Shown: positions 46,027 to 55,907, counted from the stretch's first letter. The stretch: DNA of 64,000 nt from JAGQOZ01 sp041399205 (GCA_041399205.1 JAWKTK010000016.1:1-64000), one strand, 5' to 3'. Program-made: numbers and translations. Notes: generated by a model not told the origin, from the sequence alone.

Positions 46027-47445
46027 TCAATGCCTTGTGCTTGCCAACTCTTGCATCGCTGCGTCCAGTTTTTGTTCCAACTGCTGACGTATCGCTTGTA
46101 CATCGGCGGAATCGGAATCAATCAAGTTGGTCATTTCGTGTGGATCGGTTGTCAAGTCATACAATTCCGCTCGACCCGGATTCGCAAAGTCCTGCATCAG
46201 TTTCCACGCAGGTGTTCGGTAGCAACGCATGCGAGTGGTCGCGCCGTGGCGCATGTCGTATTCGGCGAATAGATCGTCATTCCAAGCAATCGACTTGCCT
46301 TGTAGCAGCGGGAAAAAATTACGACCGTGAATTTTCACGTCCTCCGGCAACGGCACTCCACAAAATGCCAGTAGCGTTGGGAACCAATCCAGATTTGTAA
46401 TCGTCCGGTCACATGTCGAACCGGCTTTCAACTTAGCAGGCCAGCGAATCGCCGTGGGAACTCGCAGCGAAGTATCCCACAGATTGGGCCGACGCCCGGC
46501 GGGAATCTGCGGCCATTGCTGGGCTGGTGTTTGATTCAGCACGTAGTGCGCATTCCCTTTGTACCAAGTGCCGTGTTCGCCCAAGTTGTAGCCGTGATCG
46601 CTAGTGAAGACCACAATCGTGTTGTCGGCGATATTCAATTCGTCTAGTAGCGTTAAAAGACGCCCGACGTTGCGGTCGATGCTCTTGACGCTGGCCAAAT
46701 ATTCTTTGGTGCGGCGTTTCACTTCGGCTACGTTCAAATTCGGGAAGTCCGGATTCGGAATGGCGGGATCCAAGTCTTGGAAGGGCTCCCAGTCTTCGTC
46801 TCGAACCGGCAGCCACGCCGCATGCGGTTCTCGGTAATGCAGCGACACGACAAACGGTTCGGCATGTTTGGTTCGAATGAAATCGAGCGCCGCGTCCGTA
46901 AAAATGTCGACCGTGAACCCGTCCACTTTTTGATCGGTGCCATCCAACATTTCAATGGTTGGATCTTTGGGAGGACAACCTCCTTCGCGAATTCCCGTGA
47001 ACTGCTGGTATCCGAATTTAGTAGGATGAAATCGGTCGGCCGTTCCCAAATGCCATTTGCCAAACAGACCGGTCTGGTAGCCCGCGGCTTGCAGCAGCTT
47101 TGGCCACGTCGGCCAATTCGGATCCAAGCCCAATTCCTTTTCTTGTTGGGGATTGATCCAATCATGAATTCCCAGTTCGCTGCCGTAGCGGCTGGTCATG
47201 AGTGTGGCGCGACTGGGACTGCAAACCGGCGTGGTAACAAAGCTATTTCGCAGCGTCACGCCTTCATGAAATAGGCGGTCAATGTGAGGAGTGATAAAGC
47301 GTTCGTCGCCGAGTGCCCGGACGGCTCGCGGCGCCTGATCATCCGTGCAAATGAAAATCAAATTCGGCCGAACCGCTTCCGCCAACAACGTGTGCGAACC
47401 AGCGAAAAGGCCGACCACCAGCACCAACCGTGAAAAACTACTCAT
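46027..47445 (-). CDS. Exported type I sulfatase
   Basis: The 472-residue enzyme hydrolyses sulfate esters, typically of algal or host polysaccharides. A signal peptide (MSSFSRLVLVVGLFAGSHTL) is followed by RPNLIFICTDDQAPRAVRAL with the metal-binding Asp pair. The key motif TTPVCSPSRATLMTSRYGSE contains C-x-P-S-R, where Cys is converted to formylglycine. FGKWHLGT and VVFTSDHGYNLGEHGTWYKG complete the active site. Sulfatases are abundant in planctomycetes. No maturase is adjacent, but a relic of a formylglycine-generating-enzyme-like gene lies 14 kb away. Confidence 0.94.
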   Translation of the reverse strand: MSSFSRLVLVVGLFAGSHTLLAEAVRPNLIFICTDDQAPRAVRALGDERFITPHIDRLFHEGVTLRNSFVTTPVCSPSRATLMTSRYGSELGIHDWINPQQEKELGLDPNWPTWPKLLQAAGYQTGLFGKWHLGTADRFHPTKFGYQQFTGIREGGCPPKDPTIEMLDGTDQKVDGFTVDIFTDAALDFIRTKHAEPFVVSLHYREPHAAWLPVRDEDWEPFQDLDPAIPNPDFPNLNVAEVKRRTKEYLASVKSIDRNVGRLLTLLDELNIADNTIVVFTSDHGYNLGEHGTWYKGNAHYVLNQTPAQQWPQIPAGRRPNLWDTSLRVPTAIRWPAKLKAGSTCDRTITNLDWFPTLLAFCGVPLPEDVKIHGRNFFPLLQGKSIAWNDDLFAEYDMRHGATTRMRCYRTPAWKLMQDFANPGRAELYDLTTDPHEMTNLIDSDSADVQAIRQQLEQKLDAAMQELASTRH

Positions 47446-47621
47446 CGTTCTACTCGAACTGCAACAAAAAGACCGGCTCTGAAATTTTTTTCCGAACCAA
47501 GAACATAGGCGAAGCTGGCGCTATGTGCAAATGCACGCCAGCAAACACAGAGCGGCAACCAATTGCAGTCCTACGTTCCGGGAGCAGCTGGAAACGTTGG
47601 AGCATTCCTCTGATGCGGTGG

Positions 47622-48188
47622 CTATTTTTCTGGCGTTGGTGACTCTGCCGTTTCGGCTTGAGTTTGCTCGGAATCAATTTTGCCGAACAAGTGGCCACCC
47701 ACTTTGCCGTGCTGCCACGTGCCGGCGTATTTGCCGTCCGCAATGACTACTCGAGCATCAAACGTGCCGAGCCCCGGTATGGCGACATTGTCTACGGTGA
47801 TCACTGGTGTCTTGCCGGCCCAGATTACCGGCAGTGGCAACGGCACCGTCACATCGTGGTCGCCATAGCGAATTCGAACGTTGAAAAGCCAAGTGTCTCC
47901 GGTCAGTTTCTTGACGCTTCTGATTTCGTACGTTTCTTCCTTTAAATCGCCGTCTTGTCCATCAATGGAAAAACGGCCCGTCATCTTGCAGCCCGACATC
48001 TGTTTTTCAAACGCCGCATACAGTTCGGCCATTTCTTCATTGGCGTCAGCGGCGTTGACGTCCGTTTCCTGAGTATCCGCAGACGCGTCTTGCGCCCAAC
48101 TAGGTAGCGAAACACAGCACGCCAAGCTTACCAGTATCGCTAGCACTGATTCATAAGTCGGTCGCAAGGAAATTTGGCAACGTCGCAT
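47622..48188 (-). CDS. Secreted protein of unknown function
   Basis: The 188-residue product starts at an ATG preceded by GGAGG. A signal peptide ends near SLPSWAQ (VLAILVSLACCVSLPSW). The mature part has an acidic helix (ANEEMAELYAAFEKQMSGC) followed by beta strands (MTGRFSIDGQDGDLKEETYE, TWLFNVRIRYGDHDVTVPLP). It has some resemblance to planctomycete proteins with a lipocalin-like or beta-clip body, but I do not recognise a named family. It is upstream of and co-oriented with the sulfatase, 176 bases away. Confidence 0.75.
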   Translation of the reverse strand: MRRCQISLRPTYESVLAILVSLACCVSLPSWAQDASADTQETDVNAADANEEMAELYAAFEKQMSGCKMTGRFSIDGQDGDLKEETYEIRSVKKLTGDTWLFNVRIRYGDHDVTVPLPLPVIWAGKTPVITVDNVAIPGLGTFDARVVIADGKYAGTWQHGKVGGHLFGKIDSEQTQAETAESPTPEK

Positions 48189-48426
48189 CGAAGAACCTCC
48201 ATCAGAAACAAGGCATCACGAGAATCCGCTGTGCATTCTAACGCATTCGTTGGCTAGCGTCGTCAGGGCGAAGATCACACACGGAATACGATTTTTCTGG
48301 CGTTTTTTTGCTGTTCGAAAAGTTCCATTCGCTGGTTAGAATTCGGCGTTTCCCAGTTAGGCTTCAAATCCTTTTTCAATCCGATTTCGGCCCATTCGAA
48401 ATAGACCTGCTAGCGGAGTGATCGTC

Positions 48427-49230
48427 ATGGAAGACAACACTTTCGGTTCGACCAAGCCTGCCACCAGCTACATTGTCATCCCGGCTCGCCTAGAATCAAC
48501 TCGGCTGCCGCGCAAACTGCTTTTGTCAGAAACAGGCCAGCCGGTCATTCAGCACACGTATGAAGCAGCGTCGCAATCCAGCAAAGTGGCAGGTGTCTGC
48601 GTGGCGGCGGACCACACCGAAATTGCCAAGGCGGTTCACGCGTTTGGTGGTCGAGTGGTCATGACGTCGCCTTCGGCGCGGAGCGGGACGGATCGAGTGG
48701 CCGAAGTAGCAGAATCGTTGACGGGCGTGGACATTATCGTGAATGTGCAAGGGGACGAACCCGAGATCGCGGTCCAAGCCATTGACTTGGTGGTAGATCT
48801 GTTGCAGCGAAATCCGTCTGCCGTCATGTCCACCGTGGCCACTCCCATTCGCGACGCAGAAAAGTTACACGACCCGGCTTGTGTCAAAGCCGTTTTTGAC
48901 GACCACGGAAAGGCACTGTATTTCAGCCGCGCCGCTATTCCGCATGTTCGTGACTGGAATGAACAATTGCTGGACGATTCGCAGCCGCACTTTTTCCAGC
49001 ATCTGGGTTTGTACGCTTATCGCCGAGATTTTCTGCTGAAATTGGCCACGCTGCCGCAATCCGATGCGGAAAAGCTGGAGAATCTGGAACAGCTCCGAGT
49101 GCTCGCGGCAGGCCACACTATTCTGGTGGGCACCGTGGACGAACCCACCGCCGGAATTGACACAGCGGCCGATTACCGGGCCTTTGTCAGTCGGCATCAT
49201 CAGCGTAGAATGGCCGCCAAAGCAGCATAG
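48427..49230 (+). CDS. kdsB: 3-deoxy-manno-octulosonate cytidylyltransferase
   Basis: KdsB activates KDO with CTP to CMP-KDO for lipopolysaccharide core synthesis. The ATG at 48427 is preferred over the GTG at 48418 because GGAG is nine bases upstream of it. The 267-residue protein has YIVIPARLESTRLPRKLLLS, TSPSARSGTDRVAEVAESL, IVNVQGDEPEIAVQAIDLV and SRAAIPHVRD, all typical. HFFQHLGLYAYRRDFLLKLA and EKLENLEQLRVLAAG complete the fold. It is probably co-transcribed with pyrG, which supplies its CTP substrate. Confidence 0.93.
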   Translation: MEDNTFGSTKPATSYIVIPARLESTRLPRKLLLSETGQPVIQHTYEAASQSSKVAGVCVAADHTEIAKAVHAFGGRVVMTSPSARSGTDRVAEVAESLTGVDIIVNVQGDEPEIAVQAIDLVVDLLQRNPSAVMSTVATPIRDAEKLHDPACVKAVFDDHGKALYFSRAAIPHVRDWNEQLLDDSQPHFFQHLGLYAYRRDFLLKLATLPQSDAEKLENLEQLRVLAAGHTILVGTVDEPTAGIDTAADYRAFVSRHHQRRMAAKAA

Positions 49231-49356
49231 CGGCGTACGTTCATTTCGTTTTTGCCATCATTGGGCCGTAGCCAGACGCTCGCCGCCGCTGAATGTCCAG
49301 CGAACCAGTTCGCTTCCATCGACGATTAGCACGCGGGCGATTTTGGAAATACGGTT

Positions 49357-50978
49357 ATGACAAAGCATATTTTTGTTACCGGTGGTGTGGTCAGTTCGCT
49401 GGGCAAAGGACTAACCAGCGCGTCCGTCGGCATGGTCTTGGAACAGCGAGGCCTGCGCATCAAGATGCAAAAGCTGGATCCGTACATCAACGTGGATCCC
49501 GGCACCATGAGCCCCTACCAACACGGCGAGGTCTACGTCTTGGATGATGGTAGTGAAACCGATTTAGACCTAGGCCATTATGAACGCTTCACCAACGGTC
49601 CGTTGACGCGAGACAGCAATTACACCACGGGTCAAATCTATCAATCCGTGATTGAAAAAGAACGTCGCGGAGAATTCTTGGGCAAGACCGTCCAAGTCAT
49701 TCCGCATATCACGGACGAAATTAAAAGCGTCATCGCCAAACTGGCCGACGATGAAACGGACTTAGTTATTACCGAAATTGGCGGCACCGTCGGCGACATT
49801 GAAAGCTTGCCTTTCTTGGAAGCCATTCGCCAATTTGCGTTGGACGTGGGCAAGGAAAACTGCCTGTACATCCACCTCACCTTGGTGCCCTATCTAAAGG
49901 CGGCGGGCGAACTGAAAACCAAACCTACGCAGCATTCCGTGGGACAATTACGCGAAATCGGCATCCAGCCCGACATCTTGATTTGTCGAACTGAACGTTC
50001 CATTAGCGAAGATGACCGTCGCAAAATTGCGCTGTTCTGCAATGTCCCGTTGGAAGCGGTGATCGAAGAGAAGGACAAGGATTTTTCGATCTATGAAGTC
50101 CCGCTCAGCTTGGTCAACAACGGCTTGGACGAATTGATTGTCCGGCGGTTGGGACTGAAATGCGGTTCGCCCGATCTGTCGCAATGGAAAGATCTGTTAC
50201 ACCGTCTGCGAAATCCTCGGCACGAAATCAGCATCGCCGTGGTCGGAAAATACGCAGAGCATCGCGACGCTTACAAGTCGATTTACGAATCGATTGATCA
50301 CGCCGGCATGGCGTTTGACGCGCAAATCCGAGTCGGCCGGATTCAAAGCGAACAAATTGAACATGAAGGAGCAGAACGTTTGCTGGCCGGTTACGATGGC
50401 ATCTTGGTTCCCGGTGGATTTGGTGAACGAGGCATCGAAGGGAAAGTGGAAGCCATCCGGTTTGCTCGTGAACGCAATCTTCCCTTCTTTGGCATCTGCC
50501 TCGGCATGCAATGCGCTGTGATTGAATTTGCTCGGAACGTCGTCTCTCTGGAAAACGCATTCCACGGAATTCAACAAAGACACACATCATCCAGTCATCT
50601 GTTTATTGGACGAACAGCGGAACATCACCGACATGGGCGGCACCATGCGACTCGGCGCAAGACACCAAGATTGCGGAAAGCAGCAAGGCACACGAAGCGT
50701 ACGAAGCCGACTTCGTACAGGAACGACATCGACATCGCTACGAATTCAACAATTCGTATCGCCAGCAATTCGAAGCGAATGGCATGACGTTTTCCGGCAC
50801 CAGTCCGGATGACAAGCTGGTGGAAATTGTCGAAGTAGACAGCCATCCTTGGTTTGTGGCTGTTCAATTCCATCCAGAATTCAAATCGCAACCCACGGCC
50901 GCTCATCCGTTGTTCAAAGGCTTTGTGGAAGCCTGTATCGCTAGGCACAGCAACCGCGCGGAACAGACCGTAGTTTGA
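49357..50978 (+). CDS. pyrG: CTP synthase, interrupted by two frameshifts
   Basis: PyrG aminates UTP to CTP using glutamine. The synthetase domain is intact (MTKHIFVTGGVVSSLGKGLT, DPYINVDPGTMSPYQHGEVY, ITEIGGTVGDIESLPFLEAI). The glutamine amidotransferase domain has its Cys in FFGICLGMQCAVIEFARN. Near 50557-50561 the frame shifts; the sequence HSTEFNKDTHHPVICLLDEQ then continues in another frame. Near 50655-50661 it shifts again, to KIAESSKAHEAYEADFVQER and finally HPWFVAVQFHPEFKSQP with the catalytic His-Glu. Both sites fit loss of one CA from CACA. Restored length is 541 residues, normal for the family. Since pyrG is usually essential, sequence error is a serious possibility. Confidence 0.88.
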
Positions 50979-51041
50979 GCAGAGCCCAAAGAGTCGCATT
51001 GCCAAGGCGAGGCGTTAATTTTGTAGTTACGCGCTTGTTCA

Positions 51042-51108
51042 TAGCCCGAAACGTAAGTGAGGGAAAACGGAGTGTTTCTCGGGTCCCTCTCGCTGACGCG
51101 TCGGGCTA
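51042..51108. repeat. Palindromic TAGCCCG repeat
   Basis: The left arm starts TAGCCCGAAACGTAAGTGAG. The right arm (about 51084-51108) ends GACGCGTCGGGCTA. It is flanked by GAAATTCCGCCGAAACGCG, which matches the flank of the copies near 2198 and 26934. It sits between the convergent pyrG and SDR genes. Confidence 0.88.
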
Positions 51109-51171
51109 AGAAATTCCGCCGAAACGCGAAGGCGCAACTCCACAACCTGTCCTTGGGGTCGCAATCAAAGA

Positions 51172-52152
51172 CTATCCAATCCGGTGATGTTCTTGCAGCC
51201 ACTTCCACGCGTCGCGAACGGTCGATTCGAAAGGCCGACTCTGGTAACCAAATTCCGAAAACGCTCGATTCGAATCGTAATAGTTAAACAACCGGGACAT
51301 CGTCAGCATGGCCGAATTGATGTCGGTTTCGCGGCCCGAGATATTGGTCCATAAATCCCCAACGGCGCCAATCAACTTGGCCATTTCCGGACGCATGCGG
51401 CGAAAGGGTGGCTTGCCGCCGGTGATTCGCGCGAACAATCGCCAAGCGTCATAGTATCGCATGTTTTCACCTGCCAGAATGTAGCGGCGATGTTGTGGCG
51501 AACCAGTTGTGATTGCCACAATAGCCGCCGCCACGTCTCGCACATCACATCCGCTCATGCCACCTCGAGGAGCAATCGGCGTGAACGAAGTGGCCACGCT
51601 AATCAGCATACGTCCCGACGACGGCTTCCAATCCCACGGGCCCAACATGAACCCGGGATTCACAATCACGGCGTCCAAGCCGTTTTCTATCGCCGCCGTG
51701 ACTCGGTCCTCCGCTTCTCGTTTGGTCAAAACATAGGTGCATGGCACCTTCGGCTGGATCGGCGTTTGTTCGTCAACCGGCCGCTCTTCTGACGCCGCAG
51801 CTGCTAACGCGTCCACACTGGAGACGTGAATGAATCGAGCTGTTTGCTCCATGGCAGCGTCCAGCAGATTCTGGGTACCGGCAACGTTGATGCTGCGAGC
51901 TTGTTCGATTCGCGTCCAACCAATGTGCAGGTCCGCCGCCGCATTGATGACGACGTCTACGTTTCGAGCGGCCGAGCGAACCGAATCTGCGTCTCGAATG
52001 TCACCGATGACCGTTTCCACGTCCAAGCCAGCTAAGGCTCGAGAACCGCTGCCTTCACGAATCAGCGCGCGGACGGAATGCCCGTTTTGCAATAAACACC
52101 GAATCACATTGTTTCCCACCAGGCCGGTGCCACCCGTGACAAAACAGAACAT
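51172..52152 (-). CDS. NAD-dependent epimerase/dehydratase (extended SDR)
   Basis: The ATG at 52152 is chosen because GGGAG precedes it and the protein then begins directly with the Rossmann motif MFCFVTGGTGLVGNNVIRCL. The longer frame to 52353 would add about 67 unrelated residues. The 326-residue protein has VDVVINAAADLHIGW, a Ser-x(n)-YxxxK active site (HVSSVDALAAAASEE, then YVLTKREAEDRV) and NPGFMLGPWD. It resembles dihydroflavonol-4-reductase or hopanoid-associated reductases. The substrate cannot be told. It is divergent to the oxidoreductase pair. Confidence 0.88.
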   Translation of the reverse strand: MFCFVTGGTGLVGNNVIRCLLQNGHSVRALIREGSGSRALAGLDVETVIGDIRDADSVRSAARNVDVVINAAADLHIGWTRIEQARSINVAGTQNLLDAAMEQTARFIHVSSVDALAAAASEERPVDEQTPIQPKVPCTYVLTKREAEDRVTAAIENGLDAVIVNPGFMLGPWDWKPSSGRMLISVATSFTPIAPRGGMSGCDVRDVAAAIVAITTGSPQHRRYILAGENMRYYDAWRLFARITGGKPPFRRMRPEMAKLIGAVGDLWTNISGRETDINSAMLTMSRLFNYYDSNRAFSEFGYQSRPFESTVRDAWKWLQEHHRIG

Positions 52153-52372
52153 GGGGTCGATTCTCCCAGAATTTACTCGGCGACATGAGGTTATGGTTTG
52201 AATCCGTCGATTCCAATTCAACCGCAGACAATTCAATTCGTCAATCGAGCTCTCAGCGGTTGACAATGTGATATCAAATTTGTGCCCATCCCTGGCAACA
52301 CCACGTGAATCGTAACGGTGATCGGGATAGACTAGGCTCAGATTCGTTGGCATTTGGTTTCAAAGGAATATC

Positions 52373-53524
52373 ATGAGTCAATTTTCGGCGGCCGTCATTG
52401 GAACAGGATTTATCGGCCCGGTGCATGTGGAAGGCCTGCGGCGAGCGGGTGTGCAGGTGCTGGGAATATTGGGTTCGAACCGACAAAAGTCCGAACAAGC
52501 CGCCACGCAACTGGAATTGGAAACGGCCTACGCTTCGTTGGATGAATTGCTGGCGGACCAGCGAATCGACGTTGTGCATGTGACTTCGCCCAATCGATTT
52601 CACTTTCACCAGACGGCGGCCGCCATCAACGCGGGAAAACACGTTTTGTGCGAAAAACCGCTGGCTATGAATTCGAACGAATCACAACAGTTGGTCCAAT
52701 TGGCCAGCGAAGCCGAAGTGGTGACCGGCGTCAATTACAATATTCGCTACTATCCGCTGTGCGTGGAAGCGGCAGACCGAATTCAAGGCGGTTCGTTGGG
52801 AAACGTGTTTCATGTAGCAGGCAGCTACGCACAAGATTGGCTGTTTCACGATACCGACTTCAATTGGCGAGTGAACCGTGCGGACGGCGGACAGCTACGA
52901 GCGATTGCTGACATTGGTACGCATTGGTTGGATCTGATCCAACATGTGGTGGGTCAAAAAGTGATTGCCGTCTGTGCGGACCTGCAAACCGTTTACGCTC
53001 GGCGACGACGCCGATTAGGTAGCAACCAAACTTTTAGCGGTGAAGTGGACGAGGCTGCTTCGTTCGAAACGGTGGACGTCAACACGGAAGATTATGGCTG
53101 CGTGATGCTGCGATTTGCCAATGGAGCGAAAGGCGTTGTGTGGGTTTCGCAAGTCACGGCGGGACGCAAGAATTGCCTGCGTTTCGAACTGGCTGGTTCC
53201 AAAGAATCGCTGGCCTGGGATAGCGAATCGCCCAATCAGTTGTGGATTGGTAACCGAGATGCCGCGAACCAGCTTTTGTTAAAAGATCCCGCCTTGTTGT
53301 CAGAAAAAGCCGCCACCACCAGCCATTATCCTGGTGGACACAACGAAGGATTCCCGGATACTTTCAAGCAGCTGTTTCTGGATTTTTATGGCTATTTGGA
53401 GCAAGGGGAATTTGATCACCCCAGATCCTTCCCAACCTTTCAGGACGGCCATCAGGAAGTTCTGCTGTGCGAAGCGATCCTCCAAAGTCACCGCCAACAA
53501 CAATGGATAACCGTAGGAGAATAA
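52373..53524 (+). CDS. Gfo/Idh/MocA-family oxidoreductase
   Basis: The 383-residue NAD(P)-dependent dehydrogenase has an N-terminal Rossmann domain (SAAVIGTGFIGPVHVEGLRR, IDVVHVTSPNRFHFHQTAAA) and the family motif HVLCEKPLAMNSNE, with the catalytic Lys. The C-terminal alpha/beta domain includes ADIGTHWLDLIQHVVG. Members oxidise sugars or related polyols such as inositol or glucose. The start ATG follows AAAGGAATATC. It ends one base before the TIM-barrel gene and the pair is likely an operon for sugar catabolism. Confidence 0.93.
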   Translation: MSQFSAAVIGTGFIGPVHVEGLRRAGVQVLGILGSNRQKSEQAATQLELETAYASLDELLADQRIDVVHVTSPNRFHFHQTAAAINAGKHVLCEKPLAMNSNESQQLVQLASEAEVVTGVNYNIRYYPLCVEAADRIQGGSLGNVFHVAGSYAQDWLFHDTDFNWRVNRADGGQLRAIADIGTHWLDLIQHVVGQKVIAVCADLQTVYARRRRRLGSNQTFSGEVDEAASFETVDVNTEDYGCVMLRFANGAKGVVWVSQVTAGRKNCLRFELAGSKESLAWDSESPNQLWIGNRDAANQLLLKDPALLSEKAATTSHYPGGHNEGFPDTFKQLFLDFYGYLEQGEFDHPRSFPTFQDGHQEVLLCEAILQSHRQQQWITVGE

Positions 53525-53525
53525 C

Positions 53526-54449
53526 ATGTTGAAACTGGGATTTGTCAGTGCCATCCTTCCCGACGAAACGTTGGAGCAGGTCTTTTCCACCGCCGCGGAT
53601 ATTGGTTATGACTGTGTGGAATTGATGTGCTGGCCCAAAGGCAAAGCCGAGCGACGTTACGCCGGTATCACTCACGTAGACTGTGATGATCTCACTCCAG
53701 ACAAGGCTGCCAGTGTCAACCAGTTGGCACAGCAGTACGGCATTGAAATCAGTGGATTGGGATACTATCCCAATCCGTTGACGCCCAACGCGGAAGAAGC
53801 GGAACAAGCGGTAGCGCAAATTCGCAAAGTAATCACGGCGTCGGCGGTGTTGGGCGTTAAACAAATGAATACGTTTGTGGGCCGCGACTGGACGAAATCG
53901 ATCGACGACAATTGGGATCGTTTCCTGCAAACATGGCGACCAATTGTCGAATTCGCTCAACAGCAGGACGTGCGCATTGGCATTGAAAACTGTCCCATGT
54001 TCTTCACCAACGATGAATGGCCCGGCGGCAAAAATCTGGCCATTAGTCCGGCCATTTGGCGACGCATGTTCCATGACATCCCCAATGCCAACTTCGGCTT
54101 AAATTATGATCCGTCCCATTTGGTCTGGATGCAGATGGATCCCATCGAACCGCTCAAGGAATTTGCCAGTCGCATTTTTCACGTGCATGCCAAGGACGTG
54201 CGAGTTGACCGAGATCGTTTGAATAGCGTCGGCATTTTGGCGAATCCGCTGGAATACCACACTCCCAAACTACCCGGCATGGGCGAAGTGAATTGGGGAC
54301 GCTTTGTATCGGTGCTGGGCGACAGTGGTTATCGAGGCCCGGTGTGTGTGGAAGTGGAAGATCGCGTGTTCGAATCGGACTATGCTTCGCGTTGCTTGTC
54401 ACTAAAGCAGAGCCACACGTTCTTGCGGAATTTTATTCCGCGAGCATAA
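53526..54449 (+). CDS. Sugar phosphate isomerase/epimerase (xylose-isomerase-like TIM barrel)
   Basis: The 307-residue protein belongs to the AP-endonuclease-2/xylose-isomerase-like superfamily: FSTAADIGYDCVELMCWPKG, EISGLGYYPNPLTPNAEEAE, GIENCPMFFTNDEWPGGKNL with metal-binding Glu, NFGLNYDPSHLVWMQMDP and HVHAKDVRVD. The RBS GGAG overlaps the end of the preceding dehydrogenase gene, one base apart, so they are translationally linked. Together they probably interconvert and oxidise a sugar. The exact substrate is unknown. Confidence 0.92.
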   Translation: MLKLGFVSAILPDETLEQVFSTAADIGYDCVELMCWPKGKAERRYAGITHVDCDDLTPDKAASVNQLAQQYGIEISGLGYYPNPLTPNAEEAEQAVAQIRKVITASAVLGVKQMNTFVGRDWTKSIDDNWDRFLQTWRPIVEFAQQQDVRIGIENCPMFFTNDEWPGGKNLAISPAIWRRMFHDIPNANFGLNYDPSHLVWMQMDPIEPLKEFASRIFHVHAKDVRVDRDRLNSVGILANPLEYHTPKLPGMGEVNWGRFVSVLGDSGYRGPVCVEVEDRVFESDYASRCLSLKQSHTFLRNFIPRA

Positions 54450-54627
54450 CCGCATGATCTTGATTGCACCCATAGAAACCGAATCCATCGCCAGCTCGTC
54501 TTGCGTTTCTTGACAAGCTGGCTCCAGAGTGAATGCGACTCGGGTAGTTATTCGATCGGCGAGTTCGGAGGAGGCCGAGACAACCTAAGGCCAATAAGCA
54601 GAACGCATTTCTAGCTGTCACGAAGCA

Positions 54628-55677
54628 CTAGGCTGCTTGGCGGTTCAGGGTGTGTAGGTGTGGCAGTGCCGCTCGGTAAACCATGTCGGGCGTCAGTTCC
54701 TGCATGCAAGCGTGGTGTTTCAGCGGGCAGGATCGCTTGGCACAGGGGCTGCAACCGAGTTCCATCCGTAATTCCGTTTCCTGCGGATTGTAGTTGAAGC
54801 TCCAAACCGGATCGGTGGGGCCAAAGATCGCCAGCGTAGGAATACCAAACGCAGCACCAAAATGTCTCGGCCCGCTATCTGTCGAAATCAGCAGCCGACT
54901 TTGACTGACAAACGATTTGGTCAGACTTAGGCTCAAGGTTTGCTGGGCCAAACTGCGCACTCGATCGTGAGCGGCCATACGTTCAATCTGCATCGCCGAT
55001 TCGCGTTCCGCTGGACCACAGACAATCGCAATGTCCACGTTGTGTTGGGTAGCAATCCGCCGAGCCAGATCGGCAAAGTGCGTCACGGGCCAGCTTTTAG
55101 CGTCACCATAAGCACCTCCCGTATTGAGCGTTATCAAACGATCGGGCGAAAGTGCCAGTGACTGACAAATGTCATGAAACATCTGCAGCTGGTTTGGTAA
55201 AACGGCAAGCTCTGGGGTGCGGCTGGCCGGCGCATCCACGCCCATGGACTTGGCGATCTCTAAGTAATAATCTACCGCCGAAACTGGTTGAAGTTTGTGT
55301 CCGCTGCGAGGCGGCACAAGGCGTTCCGTCAACAACGGTGCTCGGCCGTAGCGCACATAGCCAATTCGCTGAGGAATTCCGGCGAACCAGGAAACGAGCG
55401 CGGGACGTAGTGAATTCGTGAGAAATATGGCCGAATCCAACTGTCGAGTTCGCAACTGATGGACCAGTGCTCTGGTGCCTAACGCATGATCTTTTGACCG
55501 ATGATCAAATAGAATGGTATCGTCCAGCCAATTCGTTCCTTCCAGCACGGATTGCACGTAGGGGCGCATAATGCCCACCATCTGCGCGGACGAAAAATGA
55601 CTTCGTAATGCTCGCAGCGTGGGCGTCGCCATCACAACGTCGCCGATCCAATTGGGCAAGAAGATACCGATACGAAT
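54628..55677 (-). CDS. waaF: Glycosyltransferase family 9 (heptosyltransferase II-like), apparent ATT start
   Basis: GT9 enzymes add heptose to the lipopolysaccharide inner core. The family normally begins M-R-I-x-x-F-x-P-N-W-I-G-D; here the matching codons are ATT CGT ATC (IRIGIFLPNWIGDVVMATPT), and GGAAAGG lies at ideal spacing before the ATT at 55677. The only conventional start in frame is a TTG at 55710. Other motifs are TLNTGGAYGDAKSWPVTHFA and STDSGPRHFGAAFGIPTLAI. The C-terminus has a Cys-rich CSPCAKRSCPLKHHACM, usual for WaaF. It supports the presence of an LPS outer membrane, in keeping with kdsB. Confidence 0.85.
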   Translation of the reverse strand: MRIGIFLPNWIGDVVMATPTLRALRSHFSSAQMVGIMRPYVQSVLEGTNWLDDTILFDHRSKDHALGTRALVHQLRTRQLDSAIFLTNSLRPALVSWFAGIPQRIGYVRYGRAPLLTERLVPPRSGHKLQPVSAVDYYLEIAKSMGVDAPASRTPELAVLPNQLQMFHDICQSLALSPDRLITLNTGGAYGDAKSWPVTHFADLARRIATQHNVDIAIVCGPAERESAMQIERMAAHDRVRSLAQQTLSLSLTKSFVSQSRLLISTDSGPRHFGAAFGIPTLAIFGPTDPVWSFNYNPQETELRMELGCSPCAKRSCPLKHHACMQELTPDMVYRAALPHLHTLNRQAA

Positions 55678-55907
55678 GACAACACCCTTTCCGAAACTTC
55701 CTTGTCTCAACCGCGAAGCAATAAACCTTCACGGTCCATCCTGCTTCCCTGACGGACCAGCGAAGTATATCGTAGCAGGCAGTTAGGTTGAATGGCAATT
55801 CAGCGGAGCGGCATTGTTGGCTCGCTAGCATGCCTTTGCAACGCGAAATCCGGAACGTTTGTGGCGATGCTTAATTGCCTTGTCGGTGCTATGGAGGCGA
55901 ACATCCT

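Noticed and set aside
54433..54621. 62-codon frame on the minus strand just after the heptosyltransferase
   Set aside because: It starts with GTG without a good RBS and its LGCLGLLRTRRSN stretch only weakly resembles a sorting tail.
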